The notes: a model not told the origin generated them from the sequence alone. Numbered from the stretch's first letter, positions 43,021-54,628 are shown. The stretch: 64,000 bases of DNA from Aurelia coerulea (GCA_039566865.1 CM076952.1:12296501-12360500), one strand, 5' to 3'. A program made the numbers and translations.

Positions 43021-43873
43021 TGCACCTACATACATACATACATAGAGGGCACTGTGATCCAGTAGGCCCTTTTTATCGAATTTAAGGCTAAAAATGAAAT
43101 CTCATTTTGGTTCAACTGATTAGTGTAGCTTTGTTCTCAGATACCCGAGGGTCAAAACGAAACAAAAAATTTTAAAATCGGTCCACTGGTTGCTGATTTG
43201 TAGTACCTTAAACTTAGGCCTTTTCAGAAATGTATGTTTACGTCCTAACTTTTGGAAAAATCACACCCGTTTTCTTTGAACTCGACGATTTTAAAATTGC
43301 GTAACTCCACTATCTTCTGCTCGATTTTGAAGCTTTTTGCGTTGTTTGAAAGGCAATTTATTGGCAATCAATACAAATAGAGCTTGATGCAATACCTATT
43401 CAAAAAATTCCTACATGTAAAGATTTCACCAAGGTATCTTTTTCAAGAAAATGAAGGCCGAATGTCGGTGAAAACCCAACTTAAAGTTGAAAACGAAAAA
43501 TATATGTTTTGCTATGTCCTTATAAGTCATTTAAATCAAAGTATAGGTCTTTACAAAGCAGCCTGCCAAAGGGCTCGTGCCAGATCGTGATTTGGAGCGT
43601 TTTTTAGATGCCCTTAAATTAGATGCCCTGGATCACAGTGGAGGGGTTTGACACACGTGTCACAAGACGGCCGGACGTAAGTCTATGAGCTCCGGCTAAT
43701 TTCATAGCAGTGGCGCTCGTGAATGGCTACCATTAATCTAAATAATATCATCGATGTTGAATATTGCATTTGATTCTGTTTTTAACGAATTGGTTGTGGA
43801 AACCCGCAAGTGAAGAGCTCCTTTTGGTTGGAACGACGTTTACGAAGCAGGCCTAAGTAAGAACACACGTGCA
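43021..43873. other. No gene; short TACA microsatellite
   Basis: Contains CATACATACATACAT near 43024 and AT-rich sequence. A CAAGTG...GGAACGACG block just before 43874 may be the 5' leader of the following ORF1-like unit. Confidence 0.4.
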
Positions 43874-44691
43874 ATGACATCGGGGACTCGTGCCGCTCGA
43901 GCAGCGGATGAACAAATCAAGAAAAAACTTGAGGAAGTTGTCAGTGATTCTGGCCTCATTACAGATAATCGAATGGCAAAGTTCATGGCAGATTTGGAAG
44001 CAAATTTAAAATTCACACTGATATCAGAAATTGAAAAAGTTACGAAACCGCTTGCTAATCAAGTCACAGCACTGGAAGCGAAAGTGGAGTTATACGAAGC
44101 TCATTTTGTGGAGCTCGATTCAAAACAGATCCTCTTGAAAGCAGAGTTGAGTCATTGGAGAAGGAGCTTGAAAAGTATCAAGACCATCTATCCAAAATGG
44201 AAATTAAACTTGACGATTCTGAGCAATACAGCAGCCGTGCATGCCTCAGGCTAATAGGTATACCTCTTCCACAAGACACGAAAGAAACGGCTTCGGAATG
44301 CTTCAAGAAAGTCAAGGAAATCCTTGGAAAATTGCAGGTACGAATTCCTGACAAGAGCATCGATCGAGCTCATCGTATTGGGCAAGTAAAGGAAATCAAG
44401 GATGATCAAGGTTCCCCCACATTTCATCAATCAATCATCATTAAATTTACAAATTGGTCAACAAGAACGGCTGTCTATCGCGCACGTAAGACATTAAATG
44501 GCCCAAAGATATTTCTCGACCTCACTTCCCGCAGAGCAAAGCTCCTGTCCAGTGCAGTTGCTCAAGTGGAATCAATTCATGCAGTTGATTATGCTTTCGC
44601 CGACATAAACTGTCGTCTTGGTTTGAAAATGACTGATGAAAGCCTGCATTACTGCAATACCGAAGCGGAACTGGAAAAACTCTTGGAATAA
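43874..44691 (+). pseudogene. LINE ORF1-like RNA-binding protein, one frameshift
   Basis: Two overlapping frames (43874-44254 and 44155-44691) make one protein. The first half from MTSGTRAARAADEQ is a coiled coil with a heptad-like ALEAKVELYE stretch. The second has SRACLRLIGIPLPQDTKETA, then DRAHRIGQ, SIIIKFTNWSTRTAVYRARK and a C-terminal domain ending ELEKLLE. That order (coiled coil, RRM-like domain, HRhG, phospho-binding-like RK end) is that of L1-type ORF1 proteins, which coat LINE RNA as trimers. A missing A in the AAAA run near 44120 explains the frame change. No ORF2 follows, so it is a lone copy, either a truncated element or a once-domesticated one. Confidence 0.65.
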
Positions 44692-44977
44692 CTTGAACCT
44701 ATGTCATCTGACATTGCGTATCAGTATATTTGCTTGGAACTTTCCTCGGTATCTTTCGTATTCTTTTAAATTTCCACTATATTTTGGGTTACTAGTTCAC
44801 TCGTTTGCACGATCTGGAATTTTCGGTCAGTGGAATCTTATAAGCGAATGCAATCTCAAACAGTCACAAATCGATTTTGAAATAAAGTTTCCTTCTCTAT
44901 TCCAATTCCAATTTTTATTGTGACATTAAAGTAATTGATGACCAACAGCATTCTGGCCGCTTGGAGAGTCTATGGAA

Positions 44978-45470
44978 CGCCGTTTGCACAAAAATGACAT
45001 AAACATAGTTTATGTTACATAAACTATGTTTATGTGCACATAAACTCAGTTTATGTAACGCAAACATAGTTTATGTGCACATAAACATAGTTTATGTACA
45101 TAAACTATGTTTATGTGCCCCGGGGGGGCTACTTAGTATATTTTGCTGACGGCATGTGCACTCCTTTCCGGGTATCGATTTCGCCTCTTTTTTCTAACGC
45201 CGGGTATCAAAAGAAGGCAGTTTTTCTAAAGCCGGTTGTCAAAAGTTTTGTTTCATTGTTTTTTTAAAAGTTTTTACGTTTAAGGGTATGCTTTTCGCCA
45301 ATTTTTGCTAAAGCCGGCTATCATTTCGAGGGAAAATATCTAAAGCCGGGTGAAAAATTTTCTCATTGGAGTGCACACCCCCGTAAAATTTAAAGTCAAG
45401 TACACCCCCCGGGTTATGTGCACAAAAATGGACATAAACTATGTTTATGTCCATTTTTGTGCAAACGGCG
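44978..45470. mobile_element. Palindromic foldback element, copy 1 (split)
   Basis: Ends CGCCGTTTGCACAAAAATG and the exact complement. The body is a string of CATAAACATAGTTTATG and its complement CATAAACTATGTTTATG, alternating in both orientations. A 295-bp hAT-like MITE interrupts it. Without that it would be about 190 bp. Related to 46609-46821 in inverted orientation, including some flank (GGAACGCCG and CATTGTTCT). Confidence 0.85.
45119..45413. mobile_element. 295-bp hAT-like MITE (CCCGGGGG...TACTT family)
   Basis: CCCGGGGGGGCTACTT opens it and AAGTACACCCCCCGGG closes it, with exact 8-bp TSD TTATGTGC (45111-45118, 45414-45421). Inside are repeated GCCGG(G/T)TATC strings in place of the ATGGGTC repeats of its relative at 40824. 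Confidence 0.9.
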
Positions 45471-46608
45471 TGGTGCCCATTGTTCTGAGATGCGTCTAAA
45501 TTATTCCCCCAGGATCAGTTTGCAAATTACGGCACTCTAATACGTTCCTCACAAAAGAGGGGAAGACAGCACGTGCCGCGTCAATCTTGCACAAATTTGT
45601 TTCGAATATTGTTGGAAAGTATGGAAATTACGTTTTTGCGTTTTCAGTCCCAAATAAATTATGATTAACGGTAAAATTAATTTTATGAATACTAAGAAAC
45701 TAAACAAGGAGTCTTGTTCGCGAAGAATTAGGCCCAATTTTAGGAAATCGAAATACAAAGTTCAGAGCCCAGGGGGCGACTCGGTAGTTTAATGATTCAG
45801 TTTTTTAGTTTTTTTTTAACGTTTGGTAACCATTTAGAATTCACAAAATTTGCACACCTCAAGATAAAATTTTCAATCGGCTTTTTCACTACATACACGT
45901 TTTTTTTATAAGAAACTTGGATCAGCACTTAGTACTAAAAGTTTCTTAATTTCGCATGAAAATTTCAGTGTTTTAGTAGTAAAAGTTTCTTAATTAGTTT
46001 CATATTTTTTGGGCCTAAAATTGCGGTATTGTTCGAAGCTGAGCCTTCTTCTCGAGAAAGGGCTTCCATTTTGCATTGACATTGTCATCAAGAAGAAGCC
46101 GTGCACATCAAGGCAAAAATGTACCAATTTTGCAGTTAAAAGTCAAGAAAAAACGAATGTACCTTTGTTAGAGAGACATAGAATAAGAGAGATATACAGA
46201 AATAAAGTTTCAGAGTTTCTTAACTGTTCTTGAGCGTAGTACTAGAGTTTCTTAAATTTTTGGGCATCGTAGTACTAGTTTCTTATAAACCAGTTTCTTA
46301 TAAAAAAACGTGTATTCTGCAAGGTTTAATCTTTAAAACAAAAGGAAGATCATGAAAATCGAGTGAGTGCAAGCTAAGAAATTTGAATTTGAAATTTAAT
46401 GCTATTTTGTGCCCTTACTGTGCTAAGAAAGAGGCCTAAAGTACACGTTGTGTGCCTAACTTGAAATAATGCCTCAGGCTACGAATGGAAATCTGGATCA
46501 CATTGCATCGGTGTTCTGAATGCGATAAGTCCGCTATTGTTACCGACGTGACGCTTTAGGGACTCATTATGACTATGATTATGACGCCTTCTAGAACAAT
46601 GACTATGA
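45471..46608. other. No gene recognised
   Basis: AT-rich DNA between the two palindromic foldback copies. Repeated AGTTTCTTA strings occur near 45915-46290. Frames are short and without motifs. Confidence 0.45.
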
Positions 46609-46821
46609 CGCCGTTTGCACAAAAATGGACATAAACTATGTTTGTGTACATAAACTATGTTTATGTGCACATAAACTAGGTTTATGTGCAAAATATTTGA
46701 AATAAACTATGTTTATGTAGTGCACATAAACACAGTTTATGTACATAAACATAGTTTATGTGCACATAAACATAGTTTATGTAACATAAACTATGTTTAT
46801 GTCATTTTTGTGCAAACGGCG
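46609..46821. mobile_element. Palindromic foldback element, copy 2
   Basis: 213 bp with the same CGCCGTTTGCACAAAAATG ends and nine or so CATAAAC/GTTTATG half-sites. It has no insertion and shows the uninterrupted form of copy 1. Confidence 0.9.
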
Positions 46822-48143
46822 TTCCATAAGAGTCTCCTCTGACTGAAAACTAAACTAGAAACCCTTACGTGATTTTATTTAAAGGAGTGCCAAACGACCC
46901 TATTTGAACTGTGCAATTAAATCAGCTTTTACCCAAACCAGGCTAGTTGGTTACCCATAAATCCCGATTCTTCGATTCTTTGTTTTGATAAAAAAAATTT
47001 GAATGAAACTTTCGATAGCCTGGTTTTGGTTTAAGCTGGTTTGTCTCGCAAAAGTCTATGGGATAAAGATTCAAACTACTGGCCGAACATTTTAGGTTTC
47101 TTCCGGGTTTTTCACTTCGTGTCGAAGGCTTTGCTTAGCATCGGTTTTTTTTCTGTTGGAGAGGCTATGCAATGCTCGACGCCTGTAGTAGTTGTTGTTT
47201 ATCTTGTAGCGAGCAAGGTGCAGAAATGTTTTGACCGCTGTTCATAGAGCACTCTGCGCCTGCGGGTTGTTTTGGAAATCGGAGAGGCCAGAATTTCGCC
47301 GGCGCCCGGTCTTGACCGAATACATTGTGATCCAGGCCCCATGGGACGCGGCCTGGGAAAAAGCGCTCGCAGATCGTGATCACGAGGGAAGCAGCAATGG
47401 CGGAAAAAAATTTGGAAGTGATCATCCAAAAATAAATATGGAAAATACGACATCAAAAATCACTGCAAGGAGACAAATTTTTGCTCAAAATCATGGAAAT
47501 ATGAAAACAGAAATTGCACAAAAACTGGACGCTGCCGCAAAACCATCATTTCAGGAAATATTCTACAGGATACAAACTTCATTTCAAGACAGGTCGGTAT
47601 TCTCGGAAAATTTGCGTTGACCTTATTTTTTTATTCAAAGTCAGGGTATTTGAAAAATCAGAAAATCTTGCCTCTTGGCTTGTGTTCAGAACAAGCTCGT
47701 GGTAGGAACGGAAAAAGTGCAAATTACCCGATGATATTTTTATCTGGTATTCCTTATGGCCTAATATTTCGCAAATTCTAATGGAAAAAGCAACGCGATC
47801 GCCAGAAAGAGTAGGAAAAATAAAAGTTTCAACACCAACAGATTTTGCTGAGAGAAGCGCCCGTTTTATGCACTAATCTTTGAACGAAAATTTCGCAAAA
47901 TCTAGTCGCTGCCGCAAAACCAAAATATCCCGACTTTCAAGAGTGCTCATCAAACTGCTTGTTCCTGGTTTCCGTTCATCCCGGAAAATTTGCAAAGAAG
48001 AGTTATTTAATTTTGTTGGTGCAGGTGTCTCTGTATCCAAACAAGTGCCTGAAAACAACATTAGGCCTAGCCAAAACAATATTGTTGTTGCTGTTTTGTT
48101 TTACTTTCAATCAACCTGATATGGTCAAAACAAGAACCTTGTA
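46822..48143. other. No firm gene; dispersed repeat
   Basis: The 129-codon frame at 47231-47620 has no motif. AGCAAGGTGCAGAAATGTTTT at 47212 also occurs inverted near 54556, so at least part is a dispersed repeat. Confidence 0.4.
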
Positions 48144-48515
48144 GTCCAGGCGGTGGAGGGGGGTGTGGTAAGAAAATGATGGAATTTATATGGATGAGTG
48201 TTTCTGGTCAATTCTGGGGCGCTGATTACGAAAATCGATGTTATACGGCGAATTTCCGGGGCCTTCAGCCTCGTTTTCACGAAAAAGCCTCGTTTTCAGC
48301 AAAACACGTAAAACCATATAAATTCAAGAAGCTGTTTAAGCTACCAACTATAAATCAACGGCAAACATAGTAACATGCTAAACATTAAATTTTCTTACTA
48401 AAAATTTAATTTTCTAACTTCCGGTCATGTGATATGACGTCACAGTACTCAAAATACCATTTCAATGGAACTTTTTTTCTAAAGTAGTTTTTTTTAATTA
48501 GCGACGACAGCAAAA

Positions 48516-48647
48516 CTATTTTATATCTTCAATCTCTTCCAACTCATACTTATCTTCAGAAACATTAAAATCTTGGTTAATAGTGTCATCAGCTGCCTCT
48601 TGTAGGTGTTCATTAATGTCTTCCGGTAAGCAATCCTGACTCGACAT
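48516..48647 (-). pseudogene. Small acidic ORF, left-arm copy
   Basis: Mirror of 50782-50913, reading MSSQDCLPEDINEHLQEAAD and an acidic end. One Asp/Asn-type change and a final Ile for Met distinguish it. Confidence 0.4.
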
Positions 48648-48764
48648 AATGATCCGTCTTCACTCTAACCATGTCTTTCTGGATGGTCCATATCTCTACT
48701 ATGAGTCTGTCAGCGTAACAATGTAAAGGCTCTTTTCGTAGTTTGGCTCTTTTACAGTGAAACT

Positions 48765-49803
48765 CTAGCCTTCTTTGGCAAGGTATGGCATCAAAGATAG
48801 GTAAATAGATAATGTTATTATCTTTCTCGTATCTCTGCCAAAAATGTTTCTTCTGGCGTCATTTACTGACTCCAATCTTCGGATACAGGCAACAAACAAA
48901 TATTTCCAATGTTTTAAAAACATTTCTTGGCTTAGTGTTGCTTCGTCTCCGAGAGTTGTAAATGTAGCTTTATTCTCCATGATACGTTGTTTCGATGTTT
49001 CGTTGTTTACTTTCTTTCCGAAAAAACATGATAAGTAGTCATTTGCCAGTAAATACGTGTAAGCCAATGAGTGCCTTTTGCTGCTGAATGGCAAGACTAC
49101 TTGAGGCATATCATGGATCTTTCTTTCTTTTCCCTCTACCGCTATCGATTAATACCTTGATACCATTAAATTGACAGACGACGAAAAGGACCAAGACGAT
49201 GAAAAGGAACAAATAATGACTGATTTATCCTGATACATATTTGCTGCCTTCACAAGTGCCATAAGCTTTCATCTGCTTCTTCATGATCGCTTCGGAGCTC
49301 GTCTATGTTATGAAATGCTCTTTTGCTGCAGTGAGCCTTGTTTGAGAAGAAGATAATCCTATCTTATGAATCTTCTTTACTTTTTTATTATTGATCTTAT
49401 GATGGCGCTGAAAAGGGATTCCATATTTTCACCATTTCGCATGAAAACTCCGAAGTCTGAAGGGATCTTCATATCTGGACTGATCTTTCACCTTCATCAC
49501 AGAGTTTTCTCTCGCCGCCTTTAATGCTGTTCTTTGTCGAATGCATGATAACATCTTTGAGGGTAGCTATCTTATTGTTTCCACTGTGCCGTGAAATCTC
49601 CTTATGGCAGCAGCGAGGTCTATAAAGTATATATAAGGGGGTTTTTCCATCTGGTAACTCCTTGAATTCCAAACATCAAGATCATTGATTGCAGCATCAA
49701 ATAGCTTGCATTCAATTGATTGCGTATTGCACCATTTGCTCAAATGGAGAGAAACTGCTGGCAATGGGTAGTTTAACAAGTTTTTGATATCAGTTTCTTT
49801 CAT
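48765..49803 (-). pseudogene. Cnidarian multigene-family relic (minus)
   Basis: Fragments in order on the minus strand: 49803-49469 (LLNYPLPAVSLHLSKWCNTQ, IYFIDLAAAIRRFHGT) and 49109-48765 (MPQVVLPFSSKRHSLAYTYL, ANDYLSCFFGKKVN, ESVNDARRNIFGRDTRK), with stops between. The pattern of a hydrophobic His-Ser/Ala-x-Thr-x-x-Asp-x-x-Ser-x-Phe-Phe-Gly-Lys step and later SVNDAR...F resembles a large uncharacterised anthozoan family with DTDV and CFFGKxK motifs. Function unknown. The reading crosses from the element centre into the left arm. Confidence 0.45.
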
Positions 49804-50225
49804 TTTGACTGGAGGATTGAACTGCCACCTAAAGCACCCCTCTGAGTTTTAATTTCTTGATCCTTACCTTTTTTCTTAATATTCACAGACTTTGTCGCAT
49901 TGTTTTGAATGGTTCGAGCTTGTGTCTCTTTATTGAGCTGAAGAATGATTTATCCTAATCGTGATTTGTCAATCTTGACTCAACGCTGTCCATCATTTCT
50001 TTTCCCTTGGATTCTAAAGTTGTAAGTGAGCTATAGAATGCATCGCTTACGGGACGTCCTAATAACAAATTTGTACAGATTTCCCGATTTCAGATCATGT
50101 TAGAATGGATTTAAAAATGGAGTTCTTAGAGTAGCAACAACCTTCTGTACCACCTTTCCAGTTTTCTAAATTTCACAAGGTCAAAGACATTTGCCTGTTT
50201 TTCGTGTTTTTCTTGTGATGTTGAT

Positions 50226-50570
50226 ATGTTGGTGCTTCTTTTTTTCAAGTATCAATTTAATGGTATTGAGGTATTAATCGATAGCGGCAAAGGGAAAAAA
50301 GAAAGGAAGATCTATGACATGCCTCAAGTGGTCTTGCCATTCAGCAGCAAAAGGCACTCATTGGCTTACACGTATTTACTGGCAAATGACTACGTATCAT
50401 GTTTTTTCGGAAAGAAAGTAAACAATGAAACAGCGAAACAATGTACTATGGATATTAAAGCTACATTTACAACCCTCGGAGACGAAGCAGCACTAAGCCA
50501 AGAAATGTTTTTAACATTGGAAATATTTGTTGTTTGTTGCCTGTATCCGAAGACTGGAGTCAGTAAATGA
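50226..50570 (+). pseudogene. Cnidarian multigene-family relic (plus, right arm)
   Basis: MLVLLFFKYQFNGIEVLIDS, a Lys/Glu-rich step, DMPQVVLPFSSKRHSLAYTY and FFGKKVNNET, ending at TGA near 50568. It repeats the left-arm protein with a few changes. The start lies just outside the arm, so the centre supplies the beginning of this frame. Confidence 0.45.
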
Positions 50571-50781
50571 CGCCAGAAGAAACGTTTTGGGCAAAGATAC
50601 GAGAAAGATGATAACATTATCTATTTACCTATCTTTGATGCCATACCTTGCCAAAGAAGGCTAGAGTTTCACTGTAAAAGAGCCAAACTACGAAAAGAGC
50701 CTTTATATTGTTACGCTGACAGACTCATAGTAGAGATATGGACCATCCAGAAAGACATGGTTAGAGTGAAGACGGATCATT

Positions 50782-50913
50782 ATGTCGAGTCAGGATTGCT
50801 TACCGGAAGACATTGATGAACGCCTACAAGAGGCAGCTGATGACACTATTAACCAAGATTTTAATGTTTCTGAAGATAAGTATGAGTTGGAAGAGATTGA
50901 AGATATGAAATAG
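50782..50913 (+). CDS. Small acidic ORF, right-arm copy
   Basis: 43 codons from ATG to TAG: MSSQDCLPEDIDERLQEAAD and a Glu/Asp-rich C-terminus. Conserved length in both arms. It may be the tail of the larger relic protein and not a gene on its own. Confidence 0.3.
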   Translation: MSSQDCLPEDIDERLQEAADDTINQDFNVSEDKYELEEIEDMK

Positions 50914-51151
50914 TTTTGCTGTCGTCGCTAATTAAAAAAAACTACTTTAGAAAAAAAGTTCCATTGAAATGGTATTTTGAGTACTGTGACGTCATATCAC
51001 GTGACCGGAAGTTAGACAATTTAATTTTTAGTAAGAAAATTTAATGTTTAGCATGTTACTGATGTTTGCCGTTGATTTATAGTTGGCAGCTTAAACAGCT
51101 TCTTGAATTTAAATGGTTTTACGTGTTTTGCTGAAAACGAGGCTTTTTCGT

Positions 51152-51588
51152 GAAAACGAGGCTGAAGGCCCCGGAAATTCGCCGTATAACATCGATTTTC
51201 GTAATCAGCGCCCCAGAATTGACCAAAACACTCATCCATATAAATTCCATCATTTTCTTACCACACCCCCCTCCACCGCCTGGACTATTGATACTTCTTT
51301 TTGCCCAGCAGTTTTCTTGTATGCTCACATATGAATGAAAAATGCACAATTTTGAAATCTGGGAAACGGAAAACGAGGCTGAAGGCCCCGGAAATTCGCC
51401 GTATAACATCGATTTTCGTAATGAGCGCCCCAGAATTGACCAAAAACACTCATCCATATAAATTCCATCATTTTCTTACCACACCCCCCTCCACCGCCTG
51501 GACTATTGATACTTCTTTTTGCCCAGCAGTTTTCTTGTATGCTCACATATGAATGAAAAATGCACAATTTTGAAATCTGGGAAATTTA
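51152..51588. repeat. 217-bp tandem duplication at the element's right edge
   Basis: Landmark GCTGAAGGCC occurs at 51161 and 51378, 217 bp apart. Each unit includes the last part of the right arm, its CCTCCACCGCCTGG end, and the ACTATTGATACTTC to GAAATCTGGGAAA flank. Confidence 0.9.
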
Positions 51589-52610
51589 ATCAAACATTTG
51601 GTTTTGCAAGAAAGTGGCAACAAATTCATTACAAACTAAGGGTACAATATGATTGCATTTGAGTTTTCACTTTTCAGTTTGCTGTTTTTGAAGAAAAATG
51701 GATATTTTAGTTGCAGGTTTCTTATGATTTTAAAGCCTGTTATCCATCTCCAACATAAACATGAATCAAGCTCTTTCTAACTTGTTACTTATTGGCTAAT
51801 TTTACCATGTCGCCTTGTGATATTTTCATTGCTGAATTAACCAAGTCCCCTTTCTTCCCTCTAGACAACACTTTTGGCATTTATCAATCATCCAAGGCTG
51901 TGAAACAAGACCGTTGCAGTATTTGAGGATCTTCGTCAGGCCAGATATCTTATCTTACAATTACCATTCATTTGCATCTTTCTCAAAAATGAACCATAAT
52001 ACATTTTAATTCAAGCATGGCATAACATTGATGGCAAAATCCTGCAACTTACAAATGTATTAGCCTGCTGGTTATCAGGCTACAAATGTATGTGATGTGT
52101 GTGAATGAGAAATAAGAAGTTAATAGACAGTGATATAACTACAGTGGAGGTAATTGAACTAAAGTGGAGGCAATTGTGTTTGCTGACTCTGGTTTGGTGA
52201 TGAGCAAATGAACTTACAAGCTTGAAATGTTGTCTGGAAATTTTTGATGGAACAATGCTGCCATGAAATGAGCAAATGTCTGTCCCTGTGATAACTGTTC
52301 CATAGTAAAGAGACAGATTTCTTGTTGACGCATCTTGCTTGCATAGAAAACATTATAAATTTGCTAGATTCTAGATAATAATAATTATGCTAAGGGGCAA
52401 ATCAACGTATTTCATTTCATATTTAAGAAATTACGAGTATGGAAGAGACATCCCCCACTTTTTTGAATAAATTGGCCTGGAAATTCTTGCTCCTGTTTAT
52501 CAATTTTGAGCTTCTTGAATTGCAAAGCCCTGTAAAACATGCGAAGTCATGTTTCCTGAAATGTTTCCCAATTGTAGTTTCATTTCAGAAGTTGTTTATG
52601 CTTTAACCTG
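51589..52610. other. No gene recognised
   Basis: AT-rich spacer with short frames only. Confidence 0.45.
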
Positions 52611-52614
52611 TACA

Positions 52615-52905
52615 AAATACAAGGCTAAACTTGGCCTTGTACAGGCCAAGTTTTAGCCTTGTAGAGCGGATTATGACCTTGTTATGACTTTGTACTTACC
52701 TTGGAAGAAAATTACAAGGCTATCAGTAAGATTCCAAGCTGCAACCAGTCTAACACAAGGTTTCCACAAGTCTTCTACAAGGCTAATTAGCATTTTTCAA
52801 GCAATTTACAAGGTTACAGCAAGGCTATTCCAGGCTATAACAAAGTTACAGGGCCAAAACTACAAGGCTTGTACATGGCTATTACATGGCCTTGTATTTT
52901 CGTAC
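52615..52905. repeat. ACAAGGCTA motif cluster
   Basis: Ten or more copies of (T)ACAAGG(C/T)TA or AGCCTTGT on both strands within 290 bp, including a perfect hairpin around CTTGGCC/GGCCAAG at 52630-52655. It looks like an irregular repeat or MITE. Confidence 0.6.
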
Positions 52906-53710
52906 AGGAAGCTTGCATCTGAGTTTGTTTTTGCAGTGAACACATGTTGCCCACTTATTAGGACATGGGAATTTTTCCACCCACCCTGTTTATTTATCTT
53001 GATCCCTGTTTACACCTGTGTTTTCTGGACTGAGAGTAATACCATTATGGCATATGTTTGGGTGCAAAGAACCTTCAAATGGATATTGGGGCAAAGGCAT
53101 CCCTGAACCTTCATTCTTGGATACTGTAAAATTCATTGCAATTGATGGTATGATAAAGCTCTCTTTTGCCAAATGTTGTTTGATATGAAAAGAAATATTT
53201 CTGTAGCTGTGGAATAGCTATATCTTTTTGTGTACCAAAATATAACAAAATTACCCAAGTTTCTTATCCTGTTTCTTATAAAATTGTTTATTTTAACAAC
53301 TGCTGTGAAGTTATTTTAATGATGGAATTAATTTGAAATTGATTTGTGTTTATCTTTGTGTGTATGCCTACCAAGGAGAGATTGAGAATTATGTGAAACT
53401 GAAAAAGTGTTGCAGGAAAATTCAGACAGGAAGAACTGATTTCAGCCAGGGGATACATGATTTGAAGATGGATGGGGGTCTGCCACCTGGTTTTCAGAAA
53501 GCTATCCACTCCTACTTGACAAATTTTGCCTGCATACCTACTTTTATGGTGAATTTTGGCAGAAACATACTTTCCAAACTACTTTTTGCCAATTTCTACC
53601 AAGGCAAGCCCACCCATGTGTAAGGAAAATCTGCTGAAAAGGGACCATTGTTAAAGAAATCTGGATCCATATGGGTGGCACATACCTGTACCCTGAACAT
53701 GATGTATCCC
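52906..53710. other. No firm gene
   Basis: Short frames (for example 53333-53623, 96 codons) without recognisable motifs; a dispersed-repeat origin is possible. Confidence 0.4.
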
Positions 53711-53718
53711 CCCCTCCC

Positions 53719-54035
53719 CAGTGGCGGATTTAGGGGGGGGGGGCAAGTGGGGGCAATTGCCCCCCCTTCACGATGAAAACTCAGCTTGGCGCCCCTCCTT
53801 TGGTAAGAAAAGCGCCCCTCTTCCTGACTCTAACGCATAATTTTTTAACTTTTTCAATTCAAATATGGGGGAAACATATGAATCAAGGCGTTATTTAGTA
53901 GTAAATCAAAGAATTTTCTTTAAAAAGCGTCCACAAAATTTTTGCGTGCCTCCGGCGCGCTCAATTCCTATTATATATTTGGTGCCCACTTTGCAAGTTG
54001 CCCCCCCCTTCAACATCGGGCTGGATCCGCCCCTG
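53719..54035. mobile_element. 317-bp hAT MITE with 8-bp TSD
   Basis: CAGTGGCGGATTTAGGGGGG opens it and CTGGATCCGCCCCTG closes it. CAGTGGCGGATcCAG-type ends are typical of hAT nonautonomous elements. Exact TSD CCCCTCCC (53711-53718, 54036-54043). The apparent frames across it are not genes. Confidence 0.92.
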
Positions 54036-54628
54036 CCCCTCCCCCAGGGGGAATGGGTGTTTATAAGGATTAGATAAGCTTGCCAGAAACTTGAATCAGA
54101 GCTCAAACAAAATTTTGAGAAATATCTGGTTGATTTCACATTTAATTATGTCAAGGGGCAGAGGTATTTTTTCATATGGTTAATCATCTTGTTTATTTCG
54201 AATCACACTTTTTACAAAGTACTTCCATACTTTCTATCATTGCAAATCAGCACCCCTTCGCATTCCTCTTCATGGAAAAGTTTGTATTTGTTTCCCTTCC
54301 ACAGTCCACACACTGTATCATCAAATCAATCATCAAATGATAACAAAAATGCTTCAAGATAATTGTTCGGTAATCTTGATCATTCATTTACAAAATAAGG
54401 CAACAGTCGTAACTAAGTTTATATTTTCTCTTGTCACGAAAGGTCAACACATCTGTTGTATTTTTCAGTTTTCCCGCCTTGCCAGTATCACGTGAACAAG
54501 TAGCCTCGTATCCAATCAATGATTACGCAATGCTGCGCGCGCATAGAAAACATTTCTGCACCTTGCTCTTGTAGCGTATGACTTTCATTGTGGTAGACTT
54601 CTCTTTTAATTTCCCCGTTAATTTCAGT

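Larger units (their letters stand above)
48144..51285. mobile_element. 3.1-kb element with ~1-kb inverted arms, TA flanks
   Basis: Ends GTCCAGGCGGTGGAGGGGGG and complement, with TA at 48142-48143 and 51286-51287. Arms 48144-49178 and 50249-51285 are nearly identical inverted copies; the centre is about 1.07 kb. The arms carry the same protein fragments on opposite strands, and the centre carries an upstream part of the same family read on the minus strand, so a gene was duplicated into the arms. No complete transposase is seen. Confidence 0.8.

Noticed and set aside
47231..47620. 129-codon plus-strand gene
   Set aside because: The start overlaps a dispersed repeat also present inverted near 54556 and no domain is visible.
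51119..51567. Repeated glycine-rich frames at the right edge of the 3.1-kb element
   Set aside because: They read the TIR G tract and its 217-bp duplicate.
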